From Microbacter sp049976245 (GTDB taxonomy: Bacteria > Bacteroidota > Bacteroidia > Bacteroidales > Paludibacteraceae): a stretch of 64,000 nucleotides of DNA. The stretch covers positions 29,496 to 93,495 of the forward strand of contig JBMFIQ010000004.1 of assembly GCA_049976245.1 (NCBI GenBank), read 5' to 3'. Numbering within the stretch: position 1 is the stretch's first letter; each line of letters starts with the position of its first letter. The notes under the pieces were generated by a model. That model saw nothing but the letters and a program-made list of their open reading frames with translations, did not search any database and had not been told where the DNA came from. Positions 44,667-53,938 of the stretch are shown here, one piece after another. The position numbers and the translations under genes were made by a program.

Positions 44667-45446
44667 ATGAACATTGTTTTGATAGGAGCTGGAAATTTAG
44701 GATGGCATTTAGCCAGTCATTTAGCGGAAGCCGATTTAACCATCCGACAAATTGTGAGTAGGACTCCGGAACACGCTCGCAAATTAGGGCAGTTAGTCAA
44801 TGCAAGTTACACCACCAACATGGCAGAAATTGAACCGGATGCCGATTTTTACATTTATGCTGTTCCCGATGACCTTTTGCCTGCCATCATTCAACAAAAC
44901 CCCGTTAAAACGGGGATTCACTGCCACACGGCAGGAAGTTTGCCAATAAACCTTTTTGAAAATCAGGTTGAGAACTACGGCATCTTTTATCCTTTACAAA
45001 CATTTTCGAAACAAAAACAGATTGAGTTTTACAACATTCCTATTTTACTCGAAGCTAACAATAAAAAGACATTGAGTGCCTTGCAGAAATTAGCGAACCA
45101 GTTAACAAATAAAACGTTACAAAGCACTTTTCAACAACGGCAGCAACTTCATTTAGCAGCCGTATTTGCCTGCAATTTCAGCAATCATTTGTTTGCCATT
45201 GCCGAACAAATGATGAACCGCGTGAATCTTTCGTTCGACCTTTTAATTCCCTTGATTCAGGAAACCGTTGAAAAAGCCACACAATTAAAACCTCTTCAAG
45301 CCCAAACCGGACCAGCCTCCAGAAACGACATGAAAGTCATTGAGACACATTTGTCGCTTTTGGAACACGACGAAAGGCTTCAATCTCTTTATCGTTTGTT
45401 CACCGAAAACATTCAACAAATGCAAACGACAACACAATCACATTAA
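44667..45446 (+). CDS. Rossmann-like and DUF2520 domain protein
   Basis: 259 residues. N-terminal NAD(P)-binding Rossmann domain (MNIVLIGAGNLGWHLASHLA) and a helical C-terminal DUF2520 domain (about 130-250; HLAAVFACNFSNHLFAIAEQ; LQAQTGPASRNDMKVIETHL). The fold resembles pyrroline-5-carboxylate reductase and prephenate dehydrogenase, but the substrate is unknown. Its TAA stop overlaps the TAA of convergent dnaE in the palindrome TTAA (45443-45446), so the two genes share their end. Confidence 0.85.
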   Translation: MNIVLIGAGNLGWHLASHLAEADLTIRQIVSRTPEHARKLGQLVNASYTTNMAEIEPDADFYIYAVPDDLLPAIIQQNPVKTGIHCHTAGSLPINLFENQVENYGIFYPLQTFSKQKQIEFYNIPILLEANNKKTLSALQKLANQLTNKTLQSTFQQRQQLHLAAVFACNFSNHLFAIAEQMMNRVNLSFDLLIPLIQETVEKATQLKPLQAQTGPASRNDMKVIETHLSLLEHDERLQSLYRLFTENIQQMQTTTQSH

Positions 45447-48400
45447 CAAGGTTCTTGGTCGCGATTGAAGTAAAATGTCAATACCTCTTCATCCTGTTTT
45501 TCGTTTAAGAATTGAACCAAAGGCTTGGATACTTTGATAAGATGTTGACGGGCAAACAGCTTCACTTTAGCGTGGTTTGATGCATCGTACACTACAAAAT
45601 ATAATTTAGTTTTTCCGTCTTTTGCTTCATTAAGCGCTAAAGCTTTTAAATCGTCAACCAAATCTTCCGTCAACTGATTGATTTCTATTTTGATGCACAA
45701 TGATTTGAGCAATGTGTCCGTCTCAACGAACGAAGACAACAACGCCATTTTTTTTATTTTGATATCATAAACAACGGGTTGTGAAAGCTCTGCAGGTTTG
45801 TTGGTTTTCCAGTCCGATTTACGTTCCTGAACCGAAGCCCAAACTAAAACGAAAAAGTTTTGAACTAAGTATTTTCCAAACTCAACAAAATCGTTTTGGA
45901 ACAACATCAATTTATATGCACCGCTATAATCTTCAAGCGTCATGGCGCCATATGGTCGTCCGGCTTTTGTGGTTCCCTGCTGAGTGGCAGTGACCATTCC
46001 CCCAAGAATCATTTCACGGCCTTTCAACGACTCCAGATCATTCAATTCAGCCATTTGCGTGTTACATCCGTATCGCAACTCCAATTCATACTTATCCAAG
46101 GGATGAGCCGATAAATAAATCCCCACGTACTCTTTTTCCTTGTTCAGCCTTTCAAGCGAAGGCCATGACAGAACCTTAGGAATGGATGGCTTGTTAACCT
46201 CAACTTTTTCGAATCCGTCAAACAGCGAAACGGCTTGATTTACTTTGTCGTTTTGATATTTGTTTCCATACTTTATCAATGCATCGAGCACCTGCTCATC
46301 TTTGTCGTTAGCAGCAAAAAATTGTTCACGTGTGACGTTACCCAAAGCATCAAAAGCGCCCGACAACACTAAACTTTCAATGGCTTTCCGATTGCAGGCA
46401 TTTAAATTGACCCGTTCAAAAAAATCAAAAACATCCTTATAAGGACCATGCTTTTCGCGTTCGCTGACAATGGCCTCTACAGCACCCTCGCCCACGCCTT
46501 TCACACCACCTAACCCAAAACGAATGGCACCCTGTTTATTGACGACAAAATGCAAACGACTTTCATTGACATCAGGCCCGAGCACATCAATTTTCATGGA
46601 GCGACATTCGTCCATGAATTTTGCAATTTCGGTAATTGAATCCTTGTTCCGCGTCAAGTTGGCCGCCATGAATTCTGCCGGATAATTGGCTTTCAAATAG
46701 GCAGTCTGATAGGCAATCCATGAATAGCAAGTAGCATGCGATTTGTTAAAAGCATACGAAGCAAATGACTCCCAGTCATTCCAAATTTTCAAAATCACTT
46801 CTTCTTCATATCCATTCTTTTTGCAACCCTCAATAAATTTGACTTTCAAAGACGCCATTTTATCTTTGAGTTTTTTCCCCATCACTTTACGCAGCTCGTC
46901 ACTTTGACCACGGGTGAATCCGGCCAAAAGTCGAGAAAGCAACATCACTTGTTCCTGATACACCGTAATACCGTAAGTATCTTTCAAATAACGTTCCATG
47001 ATAGGAATGTCGTAAACAATCGGACTGCGTCCATGCTTGCGATCAATAAACTCAGGAATATTGCTAATTGGACCCGGCCGATACAAGGCATTCATGGCAA
47101 TCAGATCCTCAAATTGTGTTGGTTGCAGATCCTTCAAATATTTTTGCATTCCGGCCGATTCAAACTGAAAAATACCCGTCGTTTGACCTGCACTGAATAA
47201 CTCGTATGTTTTTTTGTCATCCAGCGGAATGGAACTGATATCTATCCGGATGCCATGTGATTGTTCTATGTTTAATAATGCTTCTTTGATGATGGACAGC
47301 GTTTTAAGACCAAGAAAGTCCATTTTAATCAAACCAACATTCTCGATGACCGATCCTTCATACTGCGTTACCAACAATTCGCGGTTACTGGTTTTGTCTT
47401 TAACCGTACTGAGTGGGACAAAATTCGTTAAATCATCCGAACCGATAATCACACCACATGCATGGACTCCGGTTTGGCGAACGGTTCCTTCCAGCATTTC
47501 GGCATATTTAATCGTATGCGCCAACTTTTGATCGGCTGATTCACCGGCAGCTTTTAACTCCGGAATGTACTTGATGCAATTCGACAAGGTGACCTTCACT
47601 TCTTTACCGTTTACTTCAGGCAATTTGTCCGGTATCAGTTTTGCCAGTTGATTGGCTTCTTCCAAAGGTAAATTTTCAACCCTTGCCACATCCTTCAAAC
47701 TCAGTTTAGTGGCCATGGTTCCATAGGTAATGATATGTGCCACACGCTCTTTCCCATATTTTTCGGTGACCCATTTCAACACTTCATCACGACCATCGTC
47801 GTCAAAATCAATATCAATATCAGGCATTGAGATTCGATCAGGGTTCAAGAACCGTTCAAAAAGCAAATCATATCGAATAGGATCAATGTCGGTGATTCTT
47901 AAACAATACGCCACGACCGATCCGGCAGCAGATCCACGTCCCGGACCAACAGCCACATTCATGGCACGCGCTGCTTGAATAAAGTCTTGAACAATGAGAA
48001 AATAGCCGGGAAATCCCATTTTTTTAATCACACCCAATTCAAATTCAATGCGCTCTTTCACTTCGGCTGACATGCTTTCACCGTAGCGTTCCTGAGCTCC
48101 CTGCTTGGTGAGCATTTCCAAATAATCGGCTTCCAGTTTGATGCGGATTACTTTGTCATATCCGCCAAGTTTATCAAATTGATCACCAAACTCTTCCTTC
48201 AACTCAGGTTCGCCGTACAAGTTTCGATATTGCGCTTCGGTGAAAAAAGTTTCAGGAATTGGGAAACGCGGCATGATGGCTTCTGAATTGATGTCATAAA
48301 ATTCAACTTTTTGAACCACCTCCAACGTATTTTGCAATGCTTCGGGAATGTCAGCAAAAACGGCTTCCATTTCAGCAGGGGTTTTTAACCATTCCTGTTT

Positions 48401-49258
48401 GGTGTAATGCATCCGATTTGGATCGTTAAAATCCTTACCGGTGCTTAAACAAATCAACCGATCGTGAGCTTCGGCATGTTCCTGCTCAACAAAATGAACA
48501 TCGTTGGTAGCAATGACTTTAGTGTTCGTTTGAGCTGCCAACTTCAACATCGTGGCATTGACCATTGTTTGCTTTTCAAACACGCTGGCATCTGCCGTAG
48601 GGTCGTTAGTTTGATGTCGTTGAATTTCCAGATAGAAATCGTCACCAAATCTTTCCTTGAACCACATGATAGCGTCCAAAGCGCCCTGAACATCGCCCGC
48701 TAAAATTTTGGAAGGAACTTCACCGCCAAGACAAGCCGAGCTTACAATCAACCCTTCTTTGTATTGTTCCAACAATGCTTTGTCAATGCGGGGACGATAA
48801 TAAAACCCGTCAATCCATGCAGCAGAAATGAGTTTACAAAGGTTTTGATATCCCACCTTATTCTTTGCCAGTAAAATCAAATGATGTCCACTTCCATCTT
48901 CTTTTAACGTCTTATCAAAACGAGAACGACGAGCGACATAGGTTTCGCATCCTAAAATGGGCTTAAAAAGCTTTGCATGAATTTGAGATCTATTGTGGGC
49001 AATTTCGTTACGTTCCTCTACCGTCAAATCGGGAGAAGATAAACGTTGATCCAGTTTTTTAATTTCGTCCCAAACAGGTTTATTTTTTTTCCCCACGTAA
49101 TCAAAAAACTCTTTGATTCCGAACATGGCGCCATGATCGGTCAACGCAATTCCGGGCATATTATGTGCCATTGCTTTATCAACCAATTCATTGATTTTGG
49201 ACATTCCATCCAAAATAGAATAATGTGAGTGGACATGCAAGTGTACAAACGAACTCAT
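45443..49258 (-). CDS. dnaE: DNA polymerase III alpha subunit
   Basis: 1271-residue replicative polymerase. PHP domain at the N-terminus (HLHVHSHYSILDGMSK; ALTDHGAMFGIKEFFDY); polymerase active site with VGPGRGSAAGSVVAYCL and the aspartates of MPDIDIDFDDDGRDEVL; then helix-hairpin-helix DNA binding (GLGGVKGVGEGAVEAIV) and an OB-fold near the C-terminus (EMILGGMVTATQQGTTKAG). The start MSSFVHLHVH is preferred over an in-frame start five codons upstream because DnaE proteins begin here. Monocistronic. Confidence 0.97.
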   Translation of the reverse strand: MSSFVHLHVHSHYSILDGMSKINELVDKAMAHNMPGIALTDHGAMFGIKEFFDYVGKKNKPVWDEIKKLDQRLSSPDLTVEERNEIAHNRSQIHAKLFKPILGCETYVARRSRFDKTLKEDGSGHHLILLAKNKVGYQNLCKLISAAWIDGFYYRPRIDKALLEQYKEGLIVSSACLGGEVPSKILAGDVQGALDAIMWFKERFGDDFYLEIQRHQTNDPTADASVFEKQTMVNATMLKLAAQTNTKVIATNDVHFVEQEHAEAHDRLICLSTGKDFNDPNRMHYTKQEWLKTPAEMEAVFADIPEALQNTLEVVQKVEFYDINSEAIMPRFPIPETFFTEAQYRNLYGEPELKEEFGDQFDKLGGYDKVIRIKLEADYLEMLTKQGAQERYGESMSAEVKERIEFELGVIKKMGFPGYFLIVQDFIQAARAMNVAVGPGRGSAAGSVVAYCLRITDIDPIRYDLLFERFLNPDRISMPDIDIDFDDDGRDEVLKWVTEKYGKERVAHIITYGTMATKLSLKDVARVENLPLEEANQLAKLIPDKLPEVNGKEVKVTLSNCIKYIPELKAAGESADQKLAHTIKYAEMLEGTVRQTGVHACGVIIGSDDLTNFVPLSTVKDKTSNRELLVTQYEGSVIENVGLIKMDFLGLKTLSIIKEALLNIEQSHGIRIDISSIPLDDKKTYELFSAGQTTGIFQFESAGMQKYLKDLQPTQFEDLIAMNALYRPGPISNIPEFIDRKHGRSPIVYDIPIMERYLKDTYGITVYQEQVMLLSRLLAGFTRGQSDELRKVMGKKLKDKMASLKVKFIEGCKKNGYEEEVILKIWNDWESFASYAFNKSHATCYSWIAYQTAYLKANYPAEFMAANLTRNKDSITEIAKFMDECRSMKIDVLGPDVNESRLHFVVNKQGAIRFGLGGVKGVGEGAVEAIVSEREKHGPYKDVFDFFERVNLNACNRKAIESLVLSGAFDALGNVTREQFFAANDKDEQVLDALIKYGNKYQNDKVNQAVSLFDGFEKVEVNKPSIPKVLSWPSLERLNKEKEYVGIYLSAHPLDKYELELRYGCNTQMAELNDLESLKGREMILGGMVTATQQGTTKAGRPYGAMTLEDYSGAYKLMLFQNDFVEFGKYLVQNFFVLVWASVQERKSDWKTNKPAELSQPVVYDIKIKKMALLSSFVETDTLLKSLCIKIEINQLTEDLVDDLKALALNEAKDGKTKLYFVVYDASNHAKVKLFARQHLIKVSKPLVQFLNEKQDEEVLTFYFNRDQEPC

Positions 49259-49635
49259 ATAGTGGTATATCAAAATTATTGACTAATAACATGACAGTGG
49301 AAGCACAGGTCATAAAAATCCTTCAGCGCAAACGAATACCGTGCATAAACAACTTTGCTTGATAATTGGGCGATGATCCGTGATGTCAGAACACTTCAAC
49401 CCAAACAGGCAGTGAACAAACAAAGAAAACCAATCAATGCCTTAACGATCAGATGGATAAACGAAATTAAAAGATCTTCCGCTAACGTCATTCAAAGTTA
49501 TACAAAAAAAAGAAGAGGCCGAAGAGAAACGTCCGTTATTGATAACTATTTTCAAAATGGATTATCCTTTAAAAATAAAAAAGTTGCCTTCGTATCATTG
49601 AAAAGCAACTTTTTGAAAAGAGTCAATTAGTAATC
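49259..49635. other. 377-bp gap between rplQ and dnaE
   Basis: Holds the rplQ terminator (49578-49614) and a possible dnaE -7 box, TAACTTTG on the minus strand (49493-49500), which would imply a long leader of about 230 nt. A 91-codon open frame on the plus strand has no recognisable protein character and crosses the terminator. Confidence 0.55.
49578..49614 (-). terminator. Terminator of the ribosomal operon
   Basis: AAAAAGTTGC (49578-49587) and GCAACTTTTT (49605-49614) form a perfect 10-bp stem with a 17-nt loop. On the minus strand the stem ends in a T-run, 22 nt after the rplQ stop. Closes the S10-spc-alpha operon. Confidence 0.8.
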
Positions 49636-50133
49636 TTATTCGATATCCGCTGTTTCTGCCGATTTATGTTCAACAGCCGGTGCTGGAGTTTCAACCACTT
49701 TGGCAGTTGATTTTTTGCTGCTGGCACGTCGTGTCCGAGTTGCTTTTTTCGCAACTTTTTCTTTTAACATGTTTTCATTGTAATCAACCAATTCAATGAT
49801 ACACATTTCGGCAGCGTCGCCCAAACGAAAACCGGTTTTCAAAATACGGGTATAACCACCCGGGCGATTGGCAATTTTTTGAGCAACATCACGAAACAAC
49901 TCAGTGACAGCTTCTTTACTTTGCAAGTAACTGAAAACCGTCCGGCGTGAGTGCGTATTATCTTCTTTAGCTTTGGTCAATAATGGTTCGATATAAACAC
50001 GCAATGCTTTTGCTTTGGCGGTAGTCGTCACAATCCGTTTGTGCTTTATAAGTGAACAAGCCATGTTGGACAACATAGCTTTTCGATGGGAGGCAGTACG
50101 TCCTAAGTGATTAAATTTTTTATTGTGTCTCAT
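49636..50133 (-). CDS. rplQ: 50S ribosomal protein L17
   Basis: 165 residues; the core (about 1-118) carries the L17 signature NHLGRTASHRKAMLSNM and RPGGYTRILKTGFRLGDAAEM. The C-terminal about 45 residues are a low-complexity Lys/Ala/Thr/Glu tail longer than in E. coli L17 (127), a common extension in Bacteroidota. Last gene of the operon, 5 nt after rpoA. Confidence 0.97.
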   Translation of the reverse strand: MRHNKKFNHLGRTASHRKAMLSNMACSLIKHKRIVTTTAKAKALRVYIEPLLTKAKEDNTHSRRTVFSYLQSKEAVTELFRDVAQKIANRPGGYTRILKTGFRLGDAAEMCIIELVDYNENMLKEKVAKKATRTRRASSKKSTAKVVETPAPAVEHKSAETADIE

Positions 50134-50138
50134 TGTTG

Positions 50139-51131
50139 TTAATCTTTATCTAATTTATATTTACTCAAATCCATTCCAAACGAAAGATGCAACGATTCCA
50201 ATTTAGCATCCAATTCATTCAATGATTTTTTGCCAAAATTGCGGAATTTCAACAAGTCGTTTCTATTGAAAGAACATAGTTGACCAAGTGTTTCAACATC
50301 AGCGGCTTTCAAACAATTCAAAGCACGAACGGAAAGATCCAAATCAACCATTTTAGTCTTAAATAACTGACGCATTTTGATGGCTTCTTCGTCGAATTCT
50401 TCGTCAGCTACTTCCTCTACGGTTTCGACGGCAATTTTTTCATCAGAAAAAAGCATAAAATGTTGAATCAAGATTTTTGCAGCTTCTCTCAATGCATCTT
50501 TTGGATGAATCGAACCATCAGTAGAAATCTCAATCAACAACTTTTCGTAGTCGGTCTTTTGTTCAACACGATAGTTTTCAATGGAGTATTTTACGTTCAC
50601 AATCGGAGTAAAAATTGCATCAATGGGAATAACATCCACTTCGGAAGAAACAAACGTATTTTCTTCAGCCGGAATATAACCTCTTCCTTTGTTGATCGTT
50701 AAATCAATTTGAAGAGAATAATCAGGATCAATTCTACAAATGACTAAATCGGGATTAAGCACTACAAATCCGGTCAAATAACGTCCAATGTCGCCGGCAG
50801 TAAATGAATCCTTACCTGAAATAAAAATATTTACTTTTTCATTCTCTACGTCATCAACACAAGGTTTTAAACGAACTTTCTTCAAATTCAAAATGATGTT
50901 CGTCACGTCTTCAATTACGCCCGGTACAGTCGAAAATTCATGCTCTACTCCATCGATTTTAACCGATGTGATGGCATAACCTTCAAGCGAAGAGAGCAGA
51001 ATACGACGCAATGCATTACCGATGGTGATCCCAAATCCGGGTTCAAGAGGTCTGAATTCAAACAATCCCCTTGTTTCTTCCGATTCAAGCATGATCACCT
51101 TTTCGGGTTTTTGAAATGCTAATATTGACAT
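50139..51131 (-). CDS. rpoA: RNA polymerase alpha subunit
   Basis: 330-residue alpha subunit that nucleates RNA polymerase assembly. N-terminal dimerisation domain with GFGITIGNALRRILLSSLEG and VPGVIEDVTNIILNLK; C-terminal domain with LDLSVRALNCLKAADVETLG and LLKFRNFGKKSLNEL for DNA and activator contact. The start MSILAFQKPE is chosen because a longer in-frame start would overlap rpsD. Co-transcribed with ribosomal genes as in most bacteria. Confidence 0.98.
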   Translation of the reverse strand: MSILAFQKPEKVIMLESEETRGLFEFRPLEPGFGITIGNALRRILLSSLEGYAITSVKIDGVEHEFSTVPGVIEDVTNIILNLKKVRLKPCVDDVENEKVNIFISGKDSFTAGDIGRYLTGFVVLNPDLVICRIDPDYSLQIDLTINKGRGYIPAEENTFVSSEVDVIPIDAIFTPIVNVKYSIENYRVEQKTDYEKLLIEISTDGSIHPKDALREAAKILIQHFMLFSDEKIAVETVEEVADEEFDEEAIKMRQLFKTKMVDLDLSVRALNCLKAADVETLGQLCSFNRNDLLKFRNFGKKSLNELDAKLESLHLSFGMDLSKYKLDKD

Positions 51132-51141
51132 AGATATAGAA

Positions 51142-51747
51142 TTATTTAGAATACAATTCGACGATGAGTTGCTCTTTGATGTTTTCAGGAATGTCGGCAC
51201 GTTCGGGAATATGAAGAAATTTTCCTGCCATGGCATTTCGATCCCATTCCAACCATGGATACTTGCTGTGATTAAATCCATTCAAAGCATCTAAAATAAT
51301 GGTCATGGACTTATCTTTTTCACGAACGCCGATAATCTGACCCGGTTTAACTTGATAAGATGGAATGTTTACCACTTGACCATCAACTACAATGTGTCGA
51401 TGACTGACTAATTGACGAGCAGCATCGCGAGTAGGAGCTAATCCAAAACGAAATACAACATTATCCAATCTTGACTCAAGCAACTGAATCAAAATTTCAC
51501 CTGTAATACCCTTAGCTGCTTGGGCTTTTTCGAACAACAAACGGAATTGACGTTCCAAAACGCCGTAGGTGTATTTGGCTTTTTGCTTTTCACGCAATTG
51601 AATGCCATACTCAGATGATTTCTTGTGGCGTCCGCTACCGTGTTGACCGGGAGGATAATTTTTTTTGGACAGCGCTTTGTCAGGACCAAAAATAGGTTCG
51701 CCAAACTTTCGTGCAATTTTTGATTTAGGACCAATGTATCTTGCCAT
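51142..51747 (-). CDS. rpsD: 30S ribosomal protein S4
   Basis: 201 residues. N-terminal MARYIGPKSKIARKFGEPIF, then the S4 RNA-binding domain LESRLDNVVFRFGLAPTRDA and VSHRHIVVDGQVVNIPSYQV. Primary 16S rRNA binder; in E. coli it represses the alpha operon, and here it sits 10 nt before rpoA. The N-terminal part lacks a zinc-binding Cys cluster. Confidence 0.98.
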   Translation of the reverse strand: MARYIGPKSKIARKFGEPIFGPDKALSKKNYPPGQHGSGRHKKSSEYGIQLREKQKAKYTYGVLERQFRLLFEKAQAAKGITGEILIQLLESRLDNVVFRFGLAPTRDAARQLVSHRHIVVDGQVVNIPSYQVKPGQIIGVREKDKSMTIILDALNGFNHSKYPWLEWDRNAMAGKFLHIPERADIPENIKEQLIVELYSK

Positions 51748-51835
51748 TTTCTAAAATATTTCTTTGTTAAAAATGATGTACTGTTAAACTTGATTTTAGC
51801 GGGAAGAATAAAAGCACACAAATTAATTTGTTAAT

Positions 51836-52225
51836 TTATACTCTTCTGCGTTTGGGAGGACGGCATCCATTGTGTGGCAATGGAGTAACATCGACAATTT
51901 CAGTCACTTCAATGCCTGCACCGTGCACTGTTCGGATGGCAGACTCACGACCATTCCCCGGTCCTTTAACAAAAGCTTTTACTTTTCTCAATCCCAGATC
52001 AAATGCAACTTTAGCGCAATCCTGAGCGGCCATTTGAGCTGCATAGGGAGTATTTTTCTTTGAACCTCTGAATCCCATTTTACCAGCAGAAGACCATGAA
52101 ATAACCTGACCATCGCCATTTGTCAGCGTGACAATGATGTTATTAAAAGATGAGTGAATATGCAGTTGCCCCACTCCATCCACTTTGACTACTCTTTTTT
52201 TAGTAGTTACTGCTTTTTTTGCCAT
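51836..52225 (-). CDS. rpsK: 30S ribosomal protein S11
   Basis: 129 residues. Signatures: HIHSSFNNIIVTLTNGDGQV, SSAGKMGFRGSKKNTPYAAQ and the C-terminal VTPLPHNGCRPPKRRRV. Platform protein of the 30S subunit. Between rpsM (26 nt upstream) and rpsD. Confidence 0.98.
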   Translation of the reverse strand: MAKKAVTTKKRVVKVDGVGQLHIHSSFNNIIVTLTNGDGQVISWSSAGKMGFRGSKKNTPYAAQMAAQDCAKVAFDLGLRKVKAFVKGPGNGRESAIRTVHGAGIEVTEIVDVTPLPHNGCRPPKRRRV

Positions 52226-52251
52226 ATCTTAATTTATTGCTAAGTTAAACG

Positions 52252-52632
52252 TTACTTGGTTGCTTTCTTTTTGTTGGCAACTGTCTTTTTCTTTCCTTTT
52301 CTGGTTCGGGCATTATTTTTGGTACTTTGACCTCTTACCGGCAATCCCAAACGATGACGAATACCGCGATAGCATCCAATGTCCATTAATCGTTTAATGT
52401 TTAACTGAACTTCTGAACGAAGATCACCTTCTACCTTAAAATTAGAACCAATAATTTCACGTATCTTAGCAGCTTGGTCGTCAGTCCAATCTTTCACTTT
52501 GGTATCAAAATCAACTCCTGCTTCCGTAAGGATTTGTTTTGCTCTACTACGACCTATTCCGTAGATATAAGTCAATCCAACTTCGCCTCTTTTGTTTTGA
52601 GGCAGATCTACTCCAACAATTCTTATAGCCAT
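52252..52632 (-). CDS. rpsM: 30S ribosomal protein S13
   Basis: 126 residues. MAIRIVGVDLPQNKRGEVGL, YIYGIGRSRAKQILTEAG and RHRLGLPVRGQSTKNNARTR identify S13, with a basic C-terminal tail. Located in the 30S head, contacting tRNA and the L5 bridge. 18 nt after rpmJ. Confidence 0.98.
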   Translation of the reverse strand: MAIRIVGVDLPQNKRGEVGLTYIYGIGRSRAKQILTEAGVDFDTKVKDWTDDQAAKIREIIGSNFKVEGDLRSEVQLNIKRLMDIGCYRGIRHRLGLPVRGQSTKNNARTRKGKKKTVANKKKATK

Positions 52633-52650
52633 ATATTTGATATTAAAATT

Positions 52651-52767
52651 TTACCCTTGACGTTGTTTATACTTTGGATTTTTTTTATTAATAACATATA
52701 ACCGCCCCTTCCTTCTGACAATCTTACATTCAGGAGTCCGTTTTTTAATGGATGCTTTTACTTTCAT
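52651..52767 (-). CDS. rpmJ: 50S ribosomal protein L36, zinc-free form
   Basis: 38-residue L36: begins MKVKASIKKRTPECKIVRRK and ends NPKYKQRQG. The four zinc ligands of classical L36 (Cys11, Cys14, Cys27, His33) read Thr, Cys, Asn and Tyr, so this is the C-minus type that does not need zinc. Placed between infA and rpsM as usual. Confidence 0.95.
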   Translation of the reverse strand: MKVKASIKKRTPECKIVRRKGRLYVINKKNPKYKQRQG

Positions 52768-52889
52768 ACGTTTATTTTTTTTTTTACTTTTTATATGGAT
52801 GCTTTGTTATTTGTCTGATTTATGCACTTCTCTGATGAATAAGATGAACTCTTAAAATTTCAAATCAAAAAATTCCAACGGAAATTTTC

Positions 52890-53108
52890 TTATTTGTAAC
52901 GAAATGAGATTCTCCCTTTGGTTAAATCGTAAGGAGACATTTCAACACGCACCTTATCACCGGGTAAAATCTTGATATAATGCATTCTCATTTTCCCTGA
53001 AATATGCGCTGTAATGACGTGTCCATTTTGAAGTTCTACTCTGAACATCGCATTTGATAATGCTTCGGTAATGATTCCGTCTTGCTCAATGGCTGATTGT
53101 TTTGGCAT
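52890..53108 (-). CDS. infA: Translation initiation factor IF-1
   Basis: 72-residue S1/OB-fold factor binding the ribosomal A site during initiation: IEQDGIITEALSNAMFRVEL, NGHVITAHISGKMRMHYIKI and SPYDLTKGRISFRYK. The start at MPKQSAIEQDG excludes a longer frame overlapping map. The 122-bp gap to rpmJ contains an 8-bp inverted repeat (AAAATTTC 52854-52861, GAAATTTT 52881-52888) without a T-run. Confidence 0.97.
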   Translation of the reverse strand: MPKQSAIEQDGIITEALSNAMFRVELQNGHVITAHISGKMRMHYIKILPGDKVRVEMSPYDLTKGRISFRYK

Positions 53109-53145
53109 AAAGAATGATCTTCTGAAAAATAATGATACATGATGG

Positions 53146-53925
53146 TTATAACACTCCAACAATTTGTTCAATGAAATCAAAAGTTGATAAAATATCGGCA
53201 ACTTCGTCCCTAATGGCAATGGAATGTTCAAAATGAGCAGCCCATTTCCCGTCAGCGGTGCGTGTAGTCCAACCGTCTTTTTCGTAAATCAACCGATAGC
53301 TTCCCATGGTTATCATCGGCTCAATGGCAATGGTCATGCCTGAACGCAACTTAACACCATTGCCTCTTCTTCCGGTATTGGGAACCTGTGGATCTTCGTG
53401 CATTTCTTTGCCTACACCGTGACCAACCATGTCACGTACAACTCCAAAACCTCTGCTCTCGCAATGCTTTTGAATGGCAAAACCAATATCGCCCAATCGG
53501 TTACCTGAAACAGCTTGTTCAATTCCCAAATAAAGCGACTCTTTAGTCGTTTTTAACAAAGTCAACACTTCATCACTTACCTTCCCAACGCAAAATGTAT
53601 AGGCAGAATCACCCACGAAACCATTTTTTGTTGCACCACAATCGACCGACACGATGTCACCTTCCTGCAAAATCACCTTTTTGGATGGAATACCGTGAAC
53701 AACCTGATCATTAACTGAGGTACACAACGTATTAGGATAACCGTAATATCCCAAAAAAGCAGGGACGGCATTATGCTTACGAATGCATGATTCGGCTATT
53801 TGATCCAATTCATACGTTGTTACTCCTGGCTTTATTGCATTGGCAACTTCAGCTAAAGCTGTTGAAACAATCAAATTACTTTGACGTAACAGTTCAATTT
53901 GTTCTTCTGTCTTTAGATAAATCAT
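53146..53925 (-). CDS. map: Type I methionine aminopeptidase
   Basis: 259 residues; removes the initiator Met from nascent proteins. Metal ligands of the pita-bread fold: the Asp residues of DIVSVDCGATKNGFVGDSAY, the His of MVGHGVGKEMHEDPQVPN, and the Glu residues of TIAIEPMI and AHFEHSIAI. The start MIYLKTEEQIE is preferred over an in-frame start inside secY. Between secY and infA, its usual place in this operon. Confidence 0.97.
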   Translation of the reverse strand: MIYLKTEEQIELLRQSNLIVSTALAEVANAIKPGVTTYELDQIAESCIRKHNAVPAFLGYYGYPNTLCTSVNDQVVHGIPSKKVILQEGDIVSVDCGATKNGFVGDSAYTFCVGKVSDEVLTLLKTTKESLYLGIEQAVSGNRLGDIGFAIQKHCESRGFGVVRDMVGHGVGKEMHEDPQVPNTGRRGNGVKLRSGMTIAIEPMITMGSYRLIYEKDGWTTRTADGKWAAHFEHSIAIRDEVADILSTFDFIEQIVGVL

Positions 53926-53938
53926 TTTTTTATCTGCA

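Noticed and set aside
49355..49630. 91-codon open frame on the plus strand between rplQ and dnaE
   Set aside because: Composition is basic and low-complexity, it runs through the rplQ terminator, and it has no promoter or recognisable domain.
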